From Malania oleifera (lineage: Eukaryota > Streptophyta > Magnoliopsida > Santalales > Ximeniaceae): a DNA stretch of 64,000 nucleotides. Below, piece by piece: positions 34,536-47,772 of the stretch. Both the position numbers and the translations under genes were made by a program. The DNA lies in the NCBI RefSeq assembly GCF_029873635.1, contig NC_080418.1, positions 151,459,748-151,523,747 of the forward strand, written 5' to 3'. The notes under the pieces are model-generated. The model had not been told where the DNA came from and ran no database searches. It worked only from the letters and a program-made list of their open reading frames with translations. The stretch's first letter is position 1. Each line of letters begins with the position of its first letter.

Positions 34536-36103
34536 GTCTATGGACAGCTGACTAACATATTGAAGGATCTTAATCAAATAGACAGAAGCATGACAGACAA
34601 CTGTCAGGTACTTGACAGACGACTGGCAGCTAGCTATTTTTAAAAAACTTGGTTGTTCAATGATAGATAACCGCCACCCTGATGACAGGCGACTGCCACC
34701 TTACTGCTTGTGAAATATATACTTGAAATGTATGGACAGACGACTGTTAGAGACCACATAATCGTCTAGCTCGCGGCAGATTTTAAAATACTCAACTGAT
34801 ATATTATTGAAATTTCAATTACTTGAGGCCCAAATTAATATAAAACTTGGACCCTACTCCAAGTAAACCTGGGGAACAAGTTAGATACCTTTCTACATCT
34901 ATAAATACCCTCAAGTTACATTGATTTGTACACCAAGAATTCAATTCAACAATCAAATTCCCTCTCAAGCATTCTAAAATTCTACAAGCTTTCTATTGCT
35001 CACATCTTACTGTAAATTGGCACGAAGTATACTAAAGTCTTACTGATTTTCTCACTGATATTGTGCTTCAACTATTAATTCTTTCATCCAATGAAAGAAT
35101 CATTCAGTAAAAATTTTCTAGAGCTTCAATCTAAATTTCGTATTGTGAATTTTATTGAAGTATATAGTTTTTCTCTGTACTAATCAGCTCTTTGAGGAGC
35201 AATTCTTTGTACATCTACTTGACTTGTATATTGTAAATTGACGATTCCAAGGATTGTTTGGATCGCTGGCTAAGCAAGGGGATATTTCTTAGAGAGGCGG
35301 GCTCTAACCTATTTGAAAGAGTGACCAAACGAGGGTACATCGTTTGGAGAGGCGGGCTCTAGCCTATTGAAGGAGTGTGTAAAGATTTGTTCCACCTGGT
35401 AAATGAACAGGTTTAGTGAATCCTTTGGTGGTTTTCCAAAGGCGAGGACGTAGGCTGGGTATAAGCCGAATCTTGTAAAAATCCCGGTCTCATTCTTTCT
35501 TTCCCTTATTCTTTATTTTCAGCAAATTTAAATTGCGTGGATGGTTTAATTGGTAATCATACAAACTACGTAATTTGGAAGTTAAATAAACTTAAGGTTT
35601 AATTTTTTATTTGGGATTGCAGAAACCGAAAGGGAGTACATTGGTTAAACCATTTTTTGTGGAAACCATACGATAGTACGTTACTTAGTTAAACACCCAA
35701 AGACAAATTAACTAAAGAGTTTATTTAAATTCTGAGTTGTTTGGAAATTAAGTTGAGGTTTGCATTGAAGGAACAATTTCACATTCACTACAGGGATTGG
35801 TTCAAATTCATATCCACAAGGCTTATTTAAACAAACAAACCATCTCAAATTCTTACATTATCAAAGTGCTGTATATTTTAATCTTGGTTTGGTTGTTTAC
35901 TTTCAAATTATGGTTGATTGGTTGATTGATTACGTGGATGATTGAATGATTGTGTGGTTGTGGATTGAATTAAGAAATAAGCTTTTACTGAAAATTTGAA
36001 GAATCAACAATAAGTTAAGAATTCCTAAAAAGATTTAAAAGAAAATTTTTAAAACTCAATTCACCCCCCCTCCTCTTGGGACTACACCTTACTTTTCAAT
36101 TAT

Positions 36104-36378
36104 GATGACCAACCCTTAGCGAATGCTTTATAATAAATATATCCAATTCAAGATCCTATTAAAAAAAGGAGTTACTTATCTTCGCATGCCTTGGTCAATA
36201 CATTTATACTTCACAATAAATCTCTCATTCTAGAGAAGAGTTATTTGTAGAATATTGAGAATTTAATGTCTCATACAACAAAGGAGATTTTTTTGTTTTG
36301 TTTTGTTTTTTGTTTTTTTGTTTTTTTTTGGTATTAAAATAAATAAAATTAAGGAGAATGTTCACCTCAAGGAAAGTT
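36104..36378. other. spacer between elements
   Basis: No gene. A T-rich stretch lies at 36287-36330. It is likely the pre-insertion continuation of 22225-22787. Confidence 0.45.
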
Positions 36379-38751
36379 TGTAATACCCCAACCCCGAAGG
36401 GTCTGGGATATTTACTTTTTACCATTGATTTACAATGGAAGTGAATAAACTCAATTAATATTAAACCAAAGCGCTAATTATCCATATTACAATCATTTAT
36501 TTCAAAAGAAGAAAAATTACATAAGCCTAAATATCTGGCATCATTCTAATATCTATAATCAAGCTTCATTTTTTTCTATTTTATTCCCACCCGCATGCTT
36601 ACTATGCCTGATTTCCAATATGTCCTTCAAAGTTATCTGAAATGTAAAAATATGATTGGGGTGAGACAACACTCAGTAAGTAAATAAGATTATTATTAGT
36701 GTACAGCCAAAATGAGCTTTTAAAAATTTCGTAAAACAATATTTAATACTATAACTTTAAAATTACTTCTAAAATAAATGTAAATCTAAAAATTTCTGCA
36801 TAAAACTTTTAACATCAACTATAACAGTAAAATTTAATAACCATATATTATGACCATTAAATTAAACTTTTAACTTTAAAACTATAAAAAAATATTTAAT
36901 TATATACATACATATACTTTTTCTTATACGTTTCCTTTAAATAGTCATTTAGGCACAAGAATGGCCATTTTCATATAAACTTATACTTTTTCTTCAAATC
37001 ATTAATAACTATGTACACATAATTAAATATGTATAAACATATATTGTAAAAACCACCCATATGCCTGTTTGTCGTAAGTCATGTTTACCCCTATGACTGG
37101 GTTGTGCGGTCCAAAGATTAGATTTAACTAGTTGGCCGACCAAACTAAATCAACATACGTAAACATTAAGTAAGATTTTCCTTATTAAGTCATGGTCCAG
37201 AACCAGGGGTGCACTCAGGAGAAATCCACTAACATAAATAACCACTTTGTAAATAGTGTGGGTGCATTCTGATCCATTTAAACTTTAAGCTGCGGTACCG
37301 AACATCTATAACTTTGAACTTCTTTTGCCATAAGGGGTTTTAAAAACCATCTTATTATAATTTATGCAATTTAAAATAATCTCGTGAAAATCTCATCTTT
37401 ATTCATATTTTCATAAAAATGTAACGTTGAAATAAACTCATATCACACATTTTTTGTGTTAAAAATATATATAATTTTTTTTAATAGAAAGAAATGCTAA
37501 AAATTTACCTAAGTGGATTAGAACATTTATTAACCCAAAAATAAATGCAAGTATATTAAAAATAAAACTGTTATAATTAAATACACGTAAAAATAAACTC
37601 AAGGGAATTTTATGAAGCTAACTAACATAATCAAAATTTACTTACAAATAAAGTCGGGTATAAATTTTAAATAAAAATCCTAACATAATCAAATTTACTT
37701 ACAAATAAACTCGGGTATGAATTTTAAATAATAAAAATATAACATAATCAAATTTACTTACCTCTTCTTTTACATTACGCTACGAGCACAATGACTATCT
37801 CTAATAAATGAGTGAAAACTTACTCAAAAATTCTCTCTTCACCACTAATTCTTTCACTCACTAATCCTTCTCTTCCTTTGAAATTTTTTGTAAAAAATGA
37901 AGGTTGAGAGTTTCCTATTTATAAGAAAATTTTGGAGAAGAAGTGGAATTTGTAAAAGTGTGGGGAGGGGTGAAATTATAATTTTTTTAAAATTAAAGAA
38001 TAGACAAGGGATGGCAAAGTATGGGTTGAGTATGGGATGTGGATGGAGGTCATGTGCAAGTGCTTGCCACCATTCCCATTAAATAATTTTTTATTTAATT
38101 ACTTACTTAATTAATTATTTATTTATTTTATTATTTTAATTTTTTTAAATCATTATTATCATTATTATTACTTTTAAGCTATTTTTAGTATTTATTTTAT
38201 TTTATTATTTATTTTTGAAAAAGAATTAAAATTAAATTTTGAAAACTCAAGTGGACCCCACATGGTCTCGTGGGCCCCACACAACGTTGAAACCCATGTG
38301 GATCCTACGTAACTCCAACAATCCTCATACGATTTTATGAGCCCTACACAGTTTCGAGACTTGTGTGAACCTCTACACGGCTTCGAGACTCATGTGGGCC
38401 CCACATAGTCTTGTGGGCCCCCCATAAGATACCTATATTATTATTATTTTATCATAAATTTTTACAAATTATGTTAGTCAAAACATTATTTTATTTACTT
38501 ATTTACATATACAAACAGTGTCTACCCTATTTTATCCTATGAAATTTCATTTTGATCAGACCGACCTCTAGGGAGCGACTGAGCCGCAATGGTCTCTAAG
38601 CACTTGCTTAGACAAGGTCTTTCTTTGACATCAAACATAGAATTAAGGATCCTACAGAAAAACACTTCTGTATTGATATTAACTTAATAACCATTTTTAT
38701 TATTTTATTATTATTGTGCTTTAATCGTATATATATTTTTGAGTTATCACA
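36379..38751 (-). mobile_element. 3' LTR of a minus-strand gypsy element
   Basis: 2373 bp, TGTAATACCCCAACCC to GAGTTATCACA. It is followed on the right by a reversed polypurine context, so it is the 3' LTR of an element whose body lay to the right. That body is cut off after about 130 bp by the array at 38886. It is an inverted relative of the solo LTR 39245-41928, sharing the GCGCTAATTAT and GGAGCGACTGAGCCGCAATG blocks, and contains GTGGGCCCCAC motifs at 38240-38420. Confidence 0.83.
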
Positions 38752-38854
38752 TTCTCCCCTCCTTATAAAAATTTTATCCTTGAAATTTACTAATTTAAAA
38801 TGAGTACTGTATAATTGGTTGCGCTATTTGAAAGAGTAAATTGATTAACGATTT

Positions 38855-38885
<31 letters not shown>
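38752..38885 (-). other. polypurine tract and short gypsy remnant, ending in a TA run
   Basis: On the minus strand a TTCAAGGATAAAATTTTTAT context followed by AAGGAGGGGAGAA sits immediately before the LTR start TGTGATAACTC. A (TA)n run at 38858-38885 forms the junction with the next element. Confidence 0.7.
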
Positions 38886-38892
<7 letters not shown>

Positions 38893-39244
38893 ATCCTAAA
38901 AATAAAATTAAAATAAATAAATAAACAAATTTTAAATTAAATTAAATTAAATTAAATAATTAACTAAATTGAATACTTAATTAAATAATAATAATCATTA
39001 ATTAGAATATATAATATAAACATATTCATATATGTTAATATAATATAATATAATATATTATTATAATATAAATATATATAAAGGTAAAGGATCCTGAAGC
39101 TTCCTAGCTTCAGGATCCTCTGAATATATTTTTTTCCTGCGCCCCAAATGCTTCTCCGTCTCCGTTTCTCTCTCTCTCAATTTGTCGACGAGTTTGCGGC
39201 AGATTGGAAAATGGAAGGTGTCGTTGGATTCCTGACTCTACCAC

Positions 39245-41928
39245 TGTGATGACCCAAAAATATATATATATGATTAAAGTACAATAATAATAAAATAATA
39301 AAAATAGTCATTAAGTTAATATCAATACAGAAGTGTTTTTCTGTAGGATCCTTGATTCCATGTTTGATGCCTAAGAAAGACCTTGTCTTAGCGAGTGCTC
39401 AGAGACCATTGCGGCTCAGTCGCTCCCTGGAGGTCGGCCTGGTCAAAATGGAATTTCATAGGATAAACAGGATAGATACTGTTTGTATACGTAAATAAAT
39501 ATATATACATAAAATAGTGTTTTGACAGACATAATTTGTAGAAATACATAATAAGATGATAATAATATAGGTATCATATGTGGGGCCCACAAGACTATGT
39601 GGGGTCCACATGAGTCCCGGAGCCACAAGACACTGTTTATATACGTAAATGAGAACATAAAACAATGTTTTAACTGATATAATTTGAAGAAATATATGAT
39701 AAAATAATAATAATATAGGTATCCTATGCGGGGCCCACAAGACTGTGTGGGGCCCACATGAGTCCCGAAACCGTATGAAGGTTTTCACAAGTCTCAAAAC
39801 TATGCAGGATGCATAAAATCGTATAAGAGTTATTGGAATTACGTACGATCCATTTGGGTCTCGAAATTGTGTGGGGCCCACAAGACTACATGGGGCCCAC
39901 AAGACCATGTGGGGCCCACATGAGTTTTTAAAATTTAAATTTAATTCTTGTTCAAAAATAAAATAAAATAAAATAAATACTAAATATAGTTTAAAATTAA
40001 TAACAATGATAATAATAATGATTAAGAAAAATAATAAAATAATAAAATAATAAAATAATTAGTTAGGTAATGGATTAATTAATAAGGTAAGTAATTAATT
40101 AAAAATTTATTTAGTGAGAATGGTGGCAAGCACTCCCAAATGGCCTCCACTCAAGTTTAAAATTAATAACAATGATAATAATAATGATAATAATGATTAA
40201 GAAAAATAATAAAATAATAAAATAATTAGTTAGGTAATGGATTAATTAATTAGGTAAGTAATTAATTAAAAATTTATTTAGTGGGAATGGTGGCAAGCAC
40301 TCCCAAATAGCCTCCACTCAACCCATACCTTGCCCATCCCTTGCCCATTATTTAATTTTTAAAATTATAATTTCACCCATCTCCCCACACTTTTATAAAT
40401 TCTATTTCTTCCCCAAAATTTTCCTATAAATAGGGAGCTCTCAACCTTCATTTTTCACAACAATTTTCCAAGGAAGAGAAGGATTAGTGAGTGAAAGAAT
40501 TTGTGGTGGAGAGAGAATTTTTTTAAATTCTTAATCACCCACTTTTTCCGATCTCATTTCTTAAAGATAATTATTGTGTTCGTAGCACAAGGTAAAAGAA
40601 GAAGGTAAGTAAATTTTGATTATGTTAGTTTCTTTTTATTTTAAATTCATACCCGAGTTTATTTTGTACGTAAATTTTAATTATCTTACTTAGTTCCACA
40701 AAATTTCCATGAGTTTATTTTTACGCATATTTAATTATACCAGTTCTATCTTTAATATACTTGCATCTATTTTTGGGTTAAGAAATGTTCCAATCCCCTC
40801 GGGTAAATTTTCAGCATTTCTTTCTATTCAAAAATAAAATTATATATATTTTTAACACAAAAATTGTGTGGCATGAGTTTATTTCTACTTTACATTTTTT
40901 TTATGTAAATATAAGTAAAGATGAGATTTTCACGATATTATTTTAAATTGCATAAATTATAATAAGATGATTTTCAAACCCCTTATGGCAACGAAAGTTC
41001 AAAGTTACAGATGCTCGGTACCGCAGCTTAAAGTTTATACGGATCAGAGTGCACCCACACTGTTTACAGAGTGGTTATTTATGTTAGTGGATTTCTCCTG
41101 AGTGCACACCTGGTTTAAGTCCAGGACTTAATAAGGAAAATCTCACTTAAAGTTTACGTACGTTGATTTAGTTTGGTCGGCCAGCCAGCTAAGTCCAGTC
41201 TTCGGACCGCACAACCCAGTCATGGGGGTAAACATGACTTACGGCAAACAGGCCTAAGGGTGGTTTTTACAATATATGTTTATACGTATTTAATTACGTG
41301 TACAAAGTTACTGATGATTTGAAGGAAAAGTGTAAGTTTACGTGAAAAGGATCATTTTGGTGCTTATATGACGATCTAAGGAAAACGTATAAGGAAAAGT
41401 ATATGTATGTTTATCATTAAATATTTTTACAGTTTTAAAGTTAAAAGTTTAATTTAGCAGTTATAGTATATGATTTAAAAATTTACTGTTGAAATTGATG
41501 ACAAAAGTTTTATGCAGAAATTGTTAAATTTATATTTATTCTAAAAGCAGTTTTGAAGTTATAGTATTAAATATTGTTTTACGAAATTCTTTAAAAGCTC
41601 ATTTTGGCCACACACTAATAATAATCTTATTTACTTACTGAGCGTCGTCTCACCCCAATTATATTTTATTTCAGATAACTCTGAAGGACATGTCGGAAAT
41701 CAGGCTTAGCAAGCATGCGGGTGGGGATTAGAAAAATAAAGATTAATTAGAAACATTAGTATGATTTTAGATATTTACGTTTGTGTAATTTTCTTCTTTT
41801 GAAATAAGTGATTGTAACATGAATAATTAGCGCTCTGGTTTGAATCAAAATTGAGTTTATTTTGCTTCCGCTGTAAATCAGAAGTAAAAAGTTAATATCC
41901 CAGGCCCCTCGGGGTCGGGGTGTTACAA
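39245..41928 (+). mobile_element. gypsy solo LTR, TSD ACCAC
   Basis: 2684 bp, TGTGATGACCC to GGGGTGTTACA, with ACCAC at 39240-39244 and 41929-41933. It contains several GTGGGGCCCAC palindromes (39580-39920), a tandem duplication of about 165 bp at 39990-40320, GTGTGGCATGAG near 40866 and a TACTGAGCGTCGTCTCACC block near 41636. Open frames on its minus strand (39443-39908) are not genes. Confidence 0.93.
39990..40320. repeat. tandem duplication, two units of about 165 bp
   Basis: Both units run from TTTAAAATTAATAACAATGA through AATGGTGGCAAGCACTCCC to GCCTCCACTCAA. They differ by a short ATAATG insertion and scattered substitutions. Confidence 0.88.
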
Positions 41929-42752
41929 CCACCGATATTTCTACTGGAGCAAATTTGTCGTGGAAATGGCTTAGGCACTGCTCTTAGGGAAAGGTATTTT
42001 TTTTCCATTTTCTTAATTTTACTTTAAATCTGCTGTTAAATCGATGATCGGGTACTACCACGTGGTCCTAGTCGCGATTGCTGTCATTTTGACGTGGATA
42101 AATTTTCAATTGGGGTTTTCTAGACCTCACTCCAAAACAAGAGTGGGATTTGGAAATTTTGTCAAATTGGGTATATTTGCGGGTATTACTATTTATTTGC
42201 GAATTATGGCCCTAGGAAATATTTAAATAGTATTTTATTCAAGAATAATTTATTAGAACTAGGAATTTAATTTCAGAATCCGGGTGAGCGCCGAAGGCAT
42301 CTTTTCGGGGTCCCGGTTGGCGTAGTGCAAGAAATCGGGTAAGGGGAAAAATATATATTAAATCAAATTTTTTATGAATTTAATGAAAAATAAATTGTCT
42401 AATATGTATGTGTATATGTTTCGGTATGGGTTTAAAATGCCAACCGTTTAAATTATATCTTTTCGAGTTTAGGACTGTTTATTAGATGCGTATATGCGAA
42501 AATAAACTGATGAAAGTGAAAAATATTTTCATAATAATTATGTAAGATATGAAAGGTATTTTCGGTATATAAACGTTAAATGTTGGTTGACTTATTTTAT
42601 AAGTAATATATGAATTTTATTGCTAAACTGTGTGGCATGAAATTCTATGCAAATATATGTTAAATGTATGAGATGCAGGTTAAGTAAGTAATGCATTGTG
42701 AATAAAACATGATATGAACTATGTTGCTTGTCTATGTTAATGCAACCATGTA

Positions 42753-42968
42753 AACAGCTGAAATATGCTGGGTAAATAGCTGAAAGATGTTGGGTAAAAC
42801 AGCTGAAAGATGCTAGGTAAAACAGCTGAAAGATGTTGGGTAAATGTGTAACAGCTGAAAAATGCTGGGTAAACAACTGAAAGATACTGGGTAAATGTAT
42901 GACAGCTGAAAAATGTTAGGTAAAACAGTTGAAAGATGTTGGGTAAAACAGTTGAAAGATGCTGGGTA
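42753..42968 (+). repeat. minisatellite in LTR1, about nine units of 22-23 bp
   Basis: Units like AACAGCTGAAAGATGTTGGGTA, some spaced by a TGTGT or TGTATG insert. Most carry CAGCTG. The same array is in LTR2 (45722-45961) and, reversed and shorter, at 11334-11422. Confidence 0.88.
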
Positions 42969-44049
42969 TGAAATGAAATGAAATGAAAAGGGAAATGAAT
43001 GAAATGGAAATGAAATGTGAAATGAGAACAATGTAAAATGGGAAAGAGTCACTCAAAGTGAAATGCAATGCAATGTTAAGCCATGAATATGAACAGATGT
43101 GTATAATTGAATAATGTATTATGATATTAGAAGTATGTATGTACGTAGAACATGTTACGATTGGGTGAGGCATACCTTTCACCTGAGGGCTTGCTGAATA
43201 TGGCATGTGCACTAGTAGCTCCAAATATGGTAGTAGCCGCATAATGTACTGGGGCAGAGGGAACCTACTTGTATGGGCGGGTCGATTTTCCTATCCTTAG
43301 GGTCTTTGCCGATAAACTTTTGTATGAACTGTGTGAGTACAAGATCAATTTATCACTTGAGGGCTTACTGAGTAAGGTGAGTGCCCTGGTATGCTTTAGC
43401 TGCGACCTTTGGGTTGCCTAAATATCATAGCAGAGGGGTGCTACTTGTATAGGCGGGCAATCAACCCTATCCTTGGGTAATCTCATAGGTAAAATATCTT
43501 GCATGTGTTTGAATAGGATAAGAAAATGATTTCAGAAATTATGTTAAAGATTTGCAAATGTTAAATATTATGTTGATTATAGACTCATGTTGGTCACACA
43601 CTATTTCAATATATGGTTTCTTCCCTTCCTGAGATGTGTCTCACCTAAATATGAATTTATCTTTTTCAGGATTTCCTCGAGATCGAGCTTTAAGAGCTCG
43701 AGGTTTTAATAGCATGATTGGGGAATAGAAAAAGAAAATGGTATATTTCTATGTTAATTTTGGGATGTATAAAATTTATGTTTTATGTCTTAATGTTTTA
43801 AGTCAGTTATGAAAGGAATGTTTGTGAACATACTGAAATGTTTTGGAGATATATGTATTTATGGAAATGCAGGTAATAGTTGGTTTTTATGGATTTATAG
43901 ATAGAAAATAGAAAACTCTGGTATTATGGTATATGTTATATAGAGATTATGATTTATGTTTTCCGCTGCATATGTTATAGATTATGATCTATCAGGATAT
44001 TATCAAGTATAACGCACCAAACCCGGGTTTAAGGTTTCAAGGCGTTACA

Positions 44050-44510
44050 GATGGTATCATAGCAATGTCCAGTCGGAAGTGTGATTAATTTCACATTGCC
44101 TAGATATGGAAATGTTAGAGTATTAGGTTAGAAATGATTTACACCAGAGTATAGGAAATAGTTAGGATAAGGATGCTAAATGGATAGGTCGAGTTAGTTG
44201 TTGAGGAGTAGGTTTGGTGTAGGGAAGTATAAGATTTCTTCTTATAGCTTGGAGGCAAAAATCCCTTGACGAACTTCTGTGATTTTTCGATTTAGTCGAC
44301 GGTCTCAGAAAACCACGGCAAATCCATCGATGGTGATGTTTCTTAGCCGTGGGACTGGTCCTTATATGGAGAACTTGGATAAGTATTGGATTTAAAGTAC
44401 ATAATTGTATTGTTAGGATTATGATATGAGATATAGTAAATCGTAAAATTATAGAAATGAAATATTAAGAACGAATTTCGAGGATGAAATTTTTTTAAGG
44501 AGGGGAAAAT
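44050..44510 (+). other. interior 1 of the tandem array
   Basis: 461 bp. The primer-binding site TGGTATCATAGC (44052, one change from TGGTATCAGAGC) is followed 18 bp on by a 47-bp block shared with the Cassandra interior (44070-44116). The stretch ends with TTTCGAGGATGAAATTTTTT and the purine tract AAGGAGGGGAAAA before LTR2. No open frame of note. Confidence 0.85.
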
Positions 44511-47056
44511 GTAGTGATCCTAAAAAAAATTAAAAAAAATAAATATAAATATAAATAAATAAATTTAAAATTATATTAAATAATTAACTAAATTGAATAC
44601 TTAATTAAATAATAATAATCATTAATTAGAATATATAAAATAAACATATTCATATATGTTAATATAATATAATATATTATTATAATATAAATATATATAT
44701 AAAGGTAAAGGATCCTGAAGCTTCCTAGCTTCAGGATCAAATTAGTTACAGAGGGTTTCACGCCTCCCCTCCCCCCCCCCCCCTTAAATATATTTTTTTC
44801 CTGCGCCCCAAATGCTTCTCCGTCTCTGTCTCTCTCTCTCTCAATTTCTCAACGAGTTTGCAGCAGATCGAAAAACGAAAGGTGTCGTTAGATTCCTGAC
44901 TCCGCCACCGACATTTCTATTAGAACAGATTTGTCGTGGGAATGGCTTAGCCACTGCTCTGGGAAAAGGTAAATTTTTCTCATTTTCTCAATTTTGCTTT
45001 AAATCTGTTGTTAAATCAGCGATCGGGTACCACCACATGGTCCTAGTCACGATTGCCGTCATTTTGACGTGGATAAATTTCTAATTGGGGTTTTCTAGGT
45101 CCCTCTCCAAAGCAAGAGTGGGATTTGAAAATTTTGGTAAATTGGGTATATTTGCGGGTATCACTATTTATTTGGGAATTATGGCCCTAGGAAATATTTA
45201 AATAGTATTTTATTTAGGAATAATTTATTGAAACTAAGAATTTAATTTCAGAATCCGGGTGAGCGCTGCAGGCATCTTTTCGGGGTCCCAGTTGCGTAGT
45301 ACAAGAAATCAAGGGGAAAATATATATTAAATCATAATTTTTATGAATTTAATGAAAAATAAATTATGTTATATGCACATACATATGTTTCGGTATGGGT
45401 TTAAAATGCCAACCGTATAAATTATATTTTTTCGAGTTTAGGGCTGTTTATTAGATACGTATATGCAAAAATGAACTAATGAAAGTGGAAAATATTTTCA
45501 TGATAATTATGTAAGAAATGAAAGGTATTTTCGGTATATAAACGTTAAATGTTGGTTGGCTTATTTTACAAGTAATGTATGAATTTTATTTCTAAACTGT
45601 GTAGCATGAGATTCTGTGCAAATATATGTTAAATGTATGAGATGCAGGTTAAGTAAGTAATGCATTGTGAATAAAACATGATATGGACTTTGTTGCTTGT
45701 CTATGTTAATGCAATCATGTAAATAGCTAAAATATGCTGGGTAAATAGCTGAAAGATACTGAGTAAAACAGCTAAAAAATGTTAGGTAAAACAGTTGAAA
45801 GATGTTAGGTAAAACAGTTAAAAGATGTTGGGTAAATGTGTAACAACTGAAAAATGTTGGGTAAACAGCTAAAAGATGCTGGGTAAATGTATGACAGCTG
45901 AAAAATGTTAGGTGAAACAACTGAAAGATGTTGGGTAAAACAGTTGAAAGATGCTGGGTATGAAATGAAATGAAATGAAAAGCGAAATGAATGAAATGGA
46001 AATGAAATGTAAAATGAGAACAATGTAAAATGGGAAAGAGTCACTTAAAGTGAAATGCAATGCAATGTTAAGTCATGAATATGAACAGATGTGTATGATT
46101 GAATAATGATAGAAAGAATGATGTATTATGATATTAGAAGTATGTATGTACGTAGAACATGTTACGATTGGGCGAGGTGTACCTTTCGCCTGAGGGTCTA
46201 TTGAGTAAGGCGAGTGCACTAGTAGCTACAGATGTGGCAGTAGCCGCATAACGTACTAGGGCAGAGGGAACCTACTTGTATGGGCAGGTAGATTTCCCTA
46301 TCCTTAGGGTCTTTGCCGATAAACTTTTGTATAAACTGTGTGAATACAAGATCAATTTATCACTTGAGGGCTTACTGAGTAAGGTGAGTACCTTGGTATG
46401 CTTTAGCTACGACCTTTGGGTTGCCTAAACATCAGAGCATAGGGGTGCTACTTGTATGGGCGGATAATCACCCCTATCCTTGGGTAATCTCGTTGGTAAA
46501 ATATCTTGCATGTGTTTGAATAGGATCAGAAAATGATTTCAGAAATTATGTTAAAGATTTGCAAATGTTAAATATTATGTTGATTATAGACTCATGTTGG
46601 TCACACACTGTTTTAATATATGGTTTCTTTACTTACTGAGATGTGTCTCACCTGAATATGAATTTATCTTTTTCAGGATTTCCTCGAGATCGAGCTTTAA
46701 GACCTCGAGGTTTTTATAGCATTATTGGGGAATAGAAAAAGAAAAGGGTATATTTCTATGTTAATTTTGGGATGTATAAAATTTATGTTTTATATCTTTA
46801 TGTTTTAAGTCAGCTATGAAAGGAATGTTTGTGAACATACTAAAATGTTTTGGAGATGTATGTATTTATGGAAATGCAGGTGATGGTTGGTTTCTATGGA
46901 TTTATAGATAGAAAATAGAAAACTCTGGTATTATGGTATATCTTATATGGAGATTATGATTTATGTTTTCCGCCGCGTATGTTATAGATTATGATCTATT
47001 AGGATATTATCATGTATAACACACCGGACCCGAGTTTAAGGTTTTGGGGCGTTACA
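44511..47056 (+). repeat. LTR2 of the tandem array (complete, 2546 bp)
   Basis: The only uninterrupted LTR copy: TGTAGTGATCC to TTGGGGCGTTACA. It has a hairpin similar to LTR1 at 44709-44737, a C run at 44770-44783, a CT run near 44828, the CAGCTG minisatellite at 45722-45961 and the stem-loop GAGATGTGTCTCACC near 46638. Confidence 0.9.
45722..45961 (+). repeat. minisatellite in LTR2
   Basis: The counterpart of 42753-42968, with more diverged units (CAGCTA, CAGTTG variants). Confidence 0.85.
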
Positions 47057-47349
47057 GATGGTATCAGAGCAATGTACAGTCGGAAGTGTGATTAATTTCA
47101 CATCGCCTGGATATGGAAATGTTAGAGTATTAGGTTAGAAATGATTTATGTAACGACCTGCTTCATAAACTGATATATATATACTATGATAATCTACATA
47201 CTCTGATACCATACTAGGATAAAACCCAATCATAAACCTAAGCAACAAGAAGCATAAATCACATAGACATTATCATTCGAACATATATATATACAATACC
47301 ACACAATACCAGAGTACTACATGTTTTCCAAAATATGTACATATATTTG

Positions 47350-47709
47350 TGATTACACGCTGAAACTGCGAAATTGGACGTTTAACCCGGGTTTTACCAT
47401 TTATATTTTTAATTAAATGTCCAAATTTGTTTAATATTTTAATAAAATGCCAAAATCATCATTCTTGAACTTTATTGCACTATTTATGAGATTTTGGTAA
47501 TTTTTTGTCGCAGGAAAATTCCCGGGAATCAAAACCAATACCTGTTCGTATTTTGTGCATAACTTTTCCGTCCGAGCTCCGATCAAGACGATTCAAATTT
47601 TTAGAGAAAGAGGAAAGGATCATCTACAACTTTCGTGTTTTGAGTTTTATGAGATACAGGCTCCAAAAGAGCATAATTTGAGACAAATAGAGAACAAATA
47701 AAATGAGAA

Positions 47710-47772
<63 letters not shown>

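Larger units (their letters stand above)
22793..36098 (+). mobile_element. SIRE/Maximus-like Ty1/copia element lacking pol, with three nested solo LTRs
   Basis: LTRs of about 2.2 kb (22793-25004 and 31644-36098, the latter split) flank an interior holding a primer-binding site, a decayed gag and repeated CAAAAGGGGGAGAAG tracts, but no protease, integrase, RT or RNase H. The likely target duplications are GTTAT (22788-22792) and ATTAT (36099-36103), one mismatch. Long LTRs, the gag type and the repeated purine tracts point to the SIRE/Maximus lineage. Solo LTRs at 26539, 29234 and 32253 entered later. Confidence 0.82.
31644..36098 (+). repeat. 3' LTR of the SIRE-like element, split by a solo LTR
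   Basis: 31644-32252 plus 34541-36098 align with 22793-25004. The start TGTTGGTCTTAC follows the tract CAAAAAGGGCGTGAT. The end reads CACCTTACTTTTCA. Confidence 0.86.
38886..44049 (+). repeat. LTR1 of the tandem array, split by a solo LTR
   Basis: 38886-39244 plus 41934-44049 match LTR2. It starts TGTAGTGATCC and ends AAGGCGTTACA before the primer-binding site. A TATATAAAGG box (about 39075) is followed by a perfect 12-bp-arm hairpin, GGATCCTGAAGC ... GCTTCAGGATCC (39089-39118). Confidence 0.87.

Noticed and set aside
39443..39908. Overlapping minus-strand open frames of 104 and 150 codons
   Set aside because: They come from tandem GTGGGGCCCAC-type repeats and AT runs in an LTR; no recognisable domain.
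44770..44783. C homopolymer as a structural or regulatory element
   Set aside because: It is a run of about 14 C in an LTR, shorter in the sister copy near 54582. Probably slippage or a sequencing artefact.
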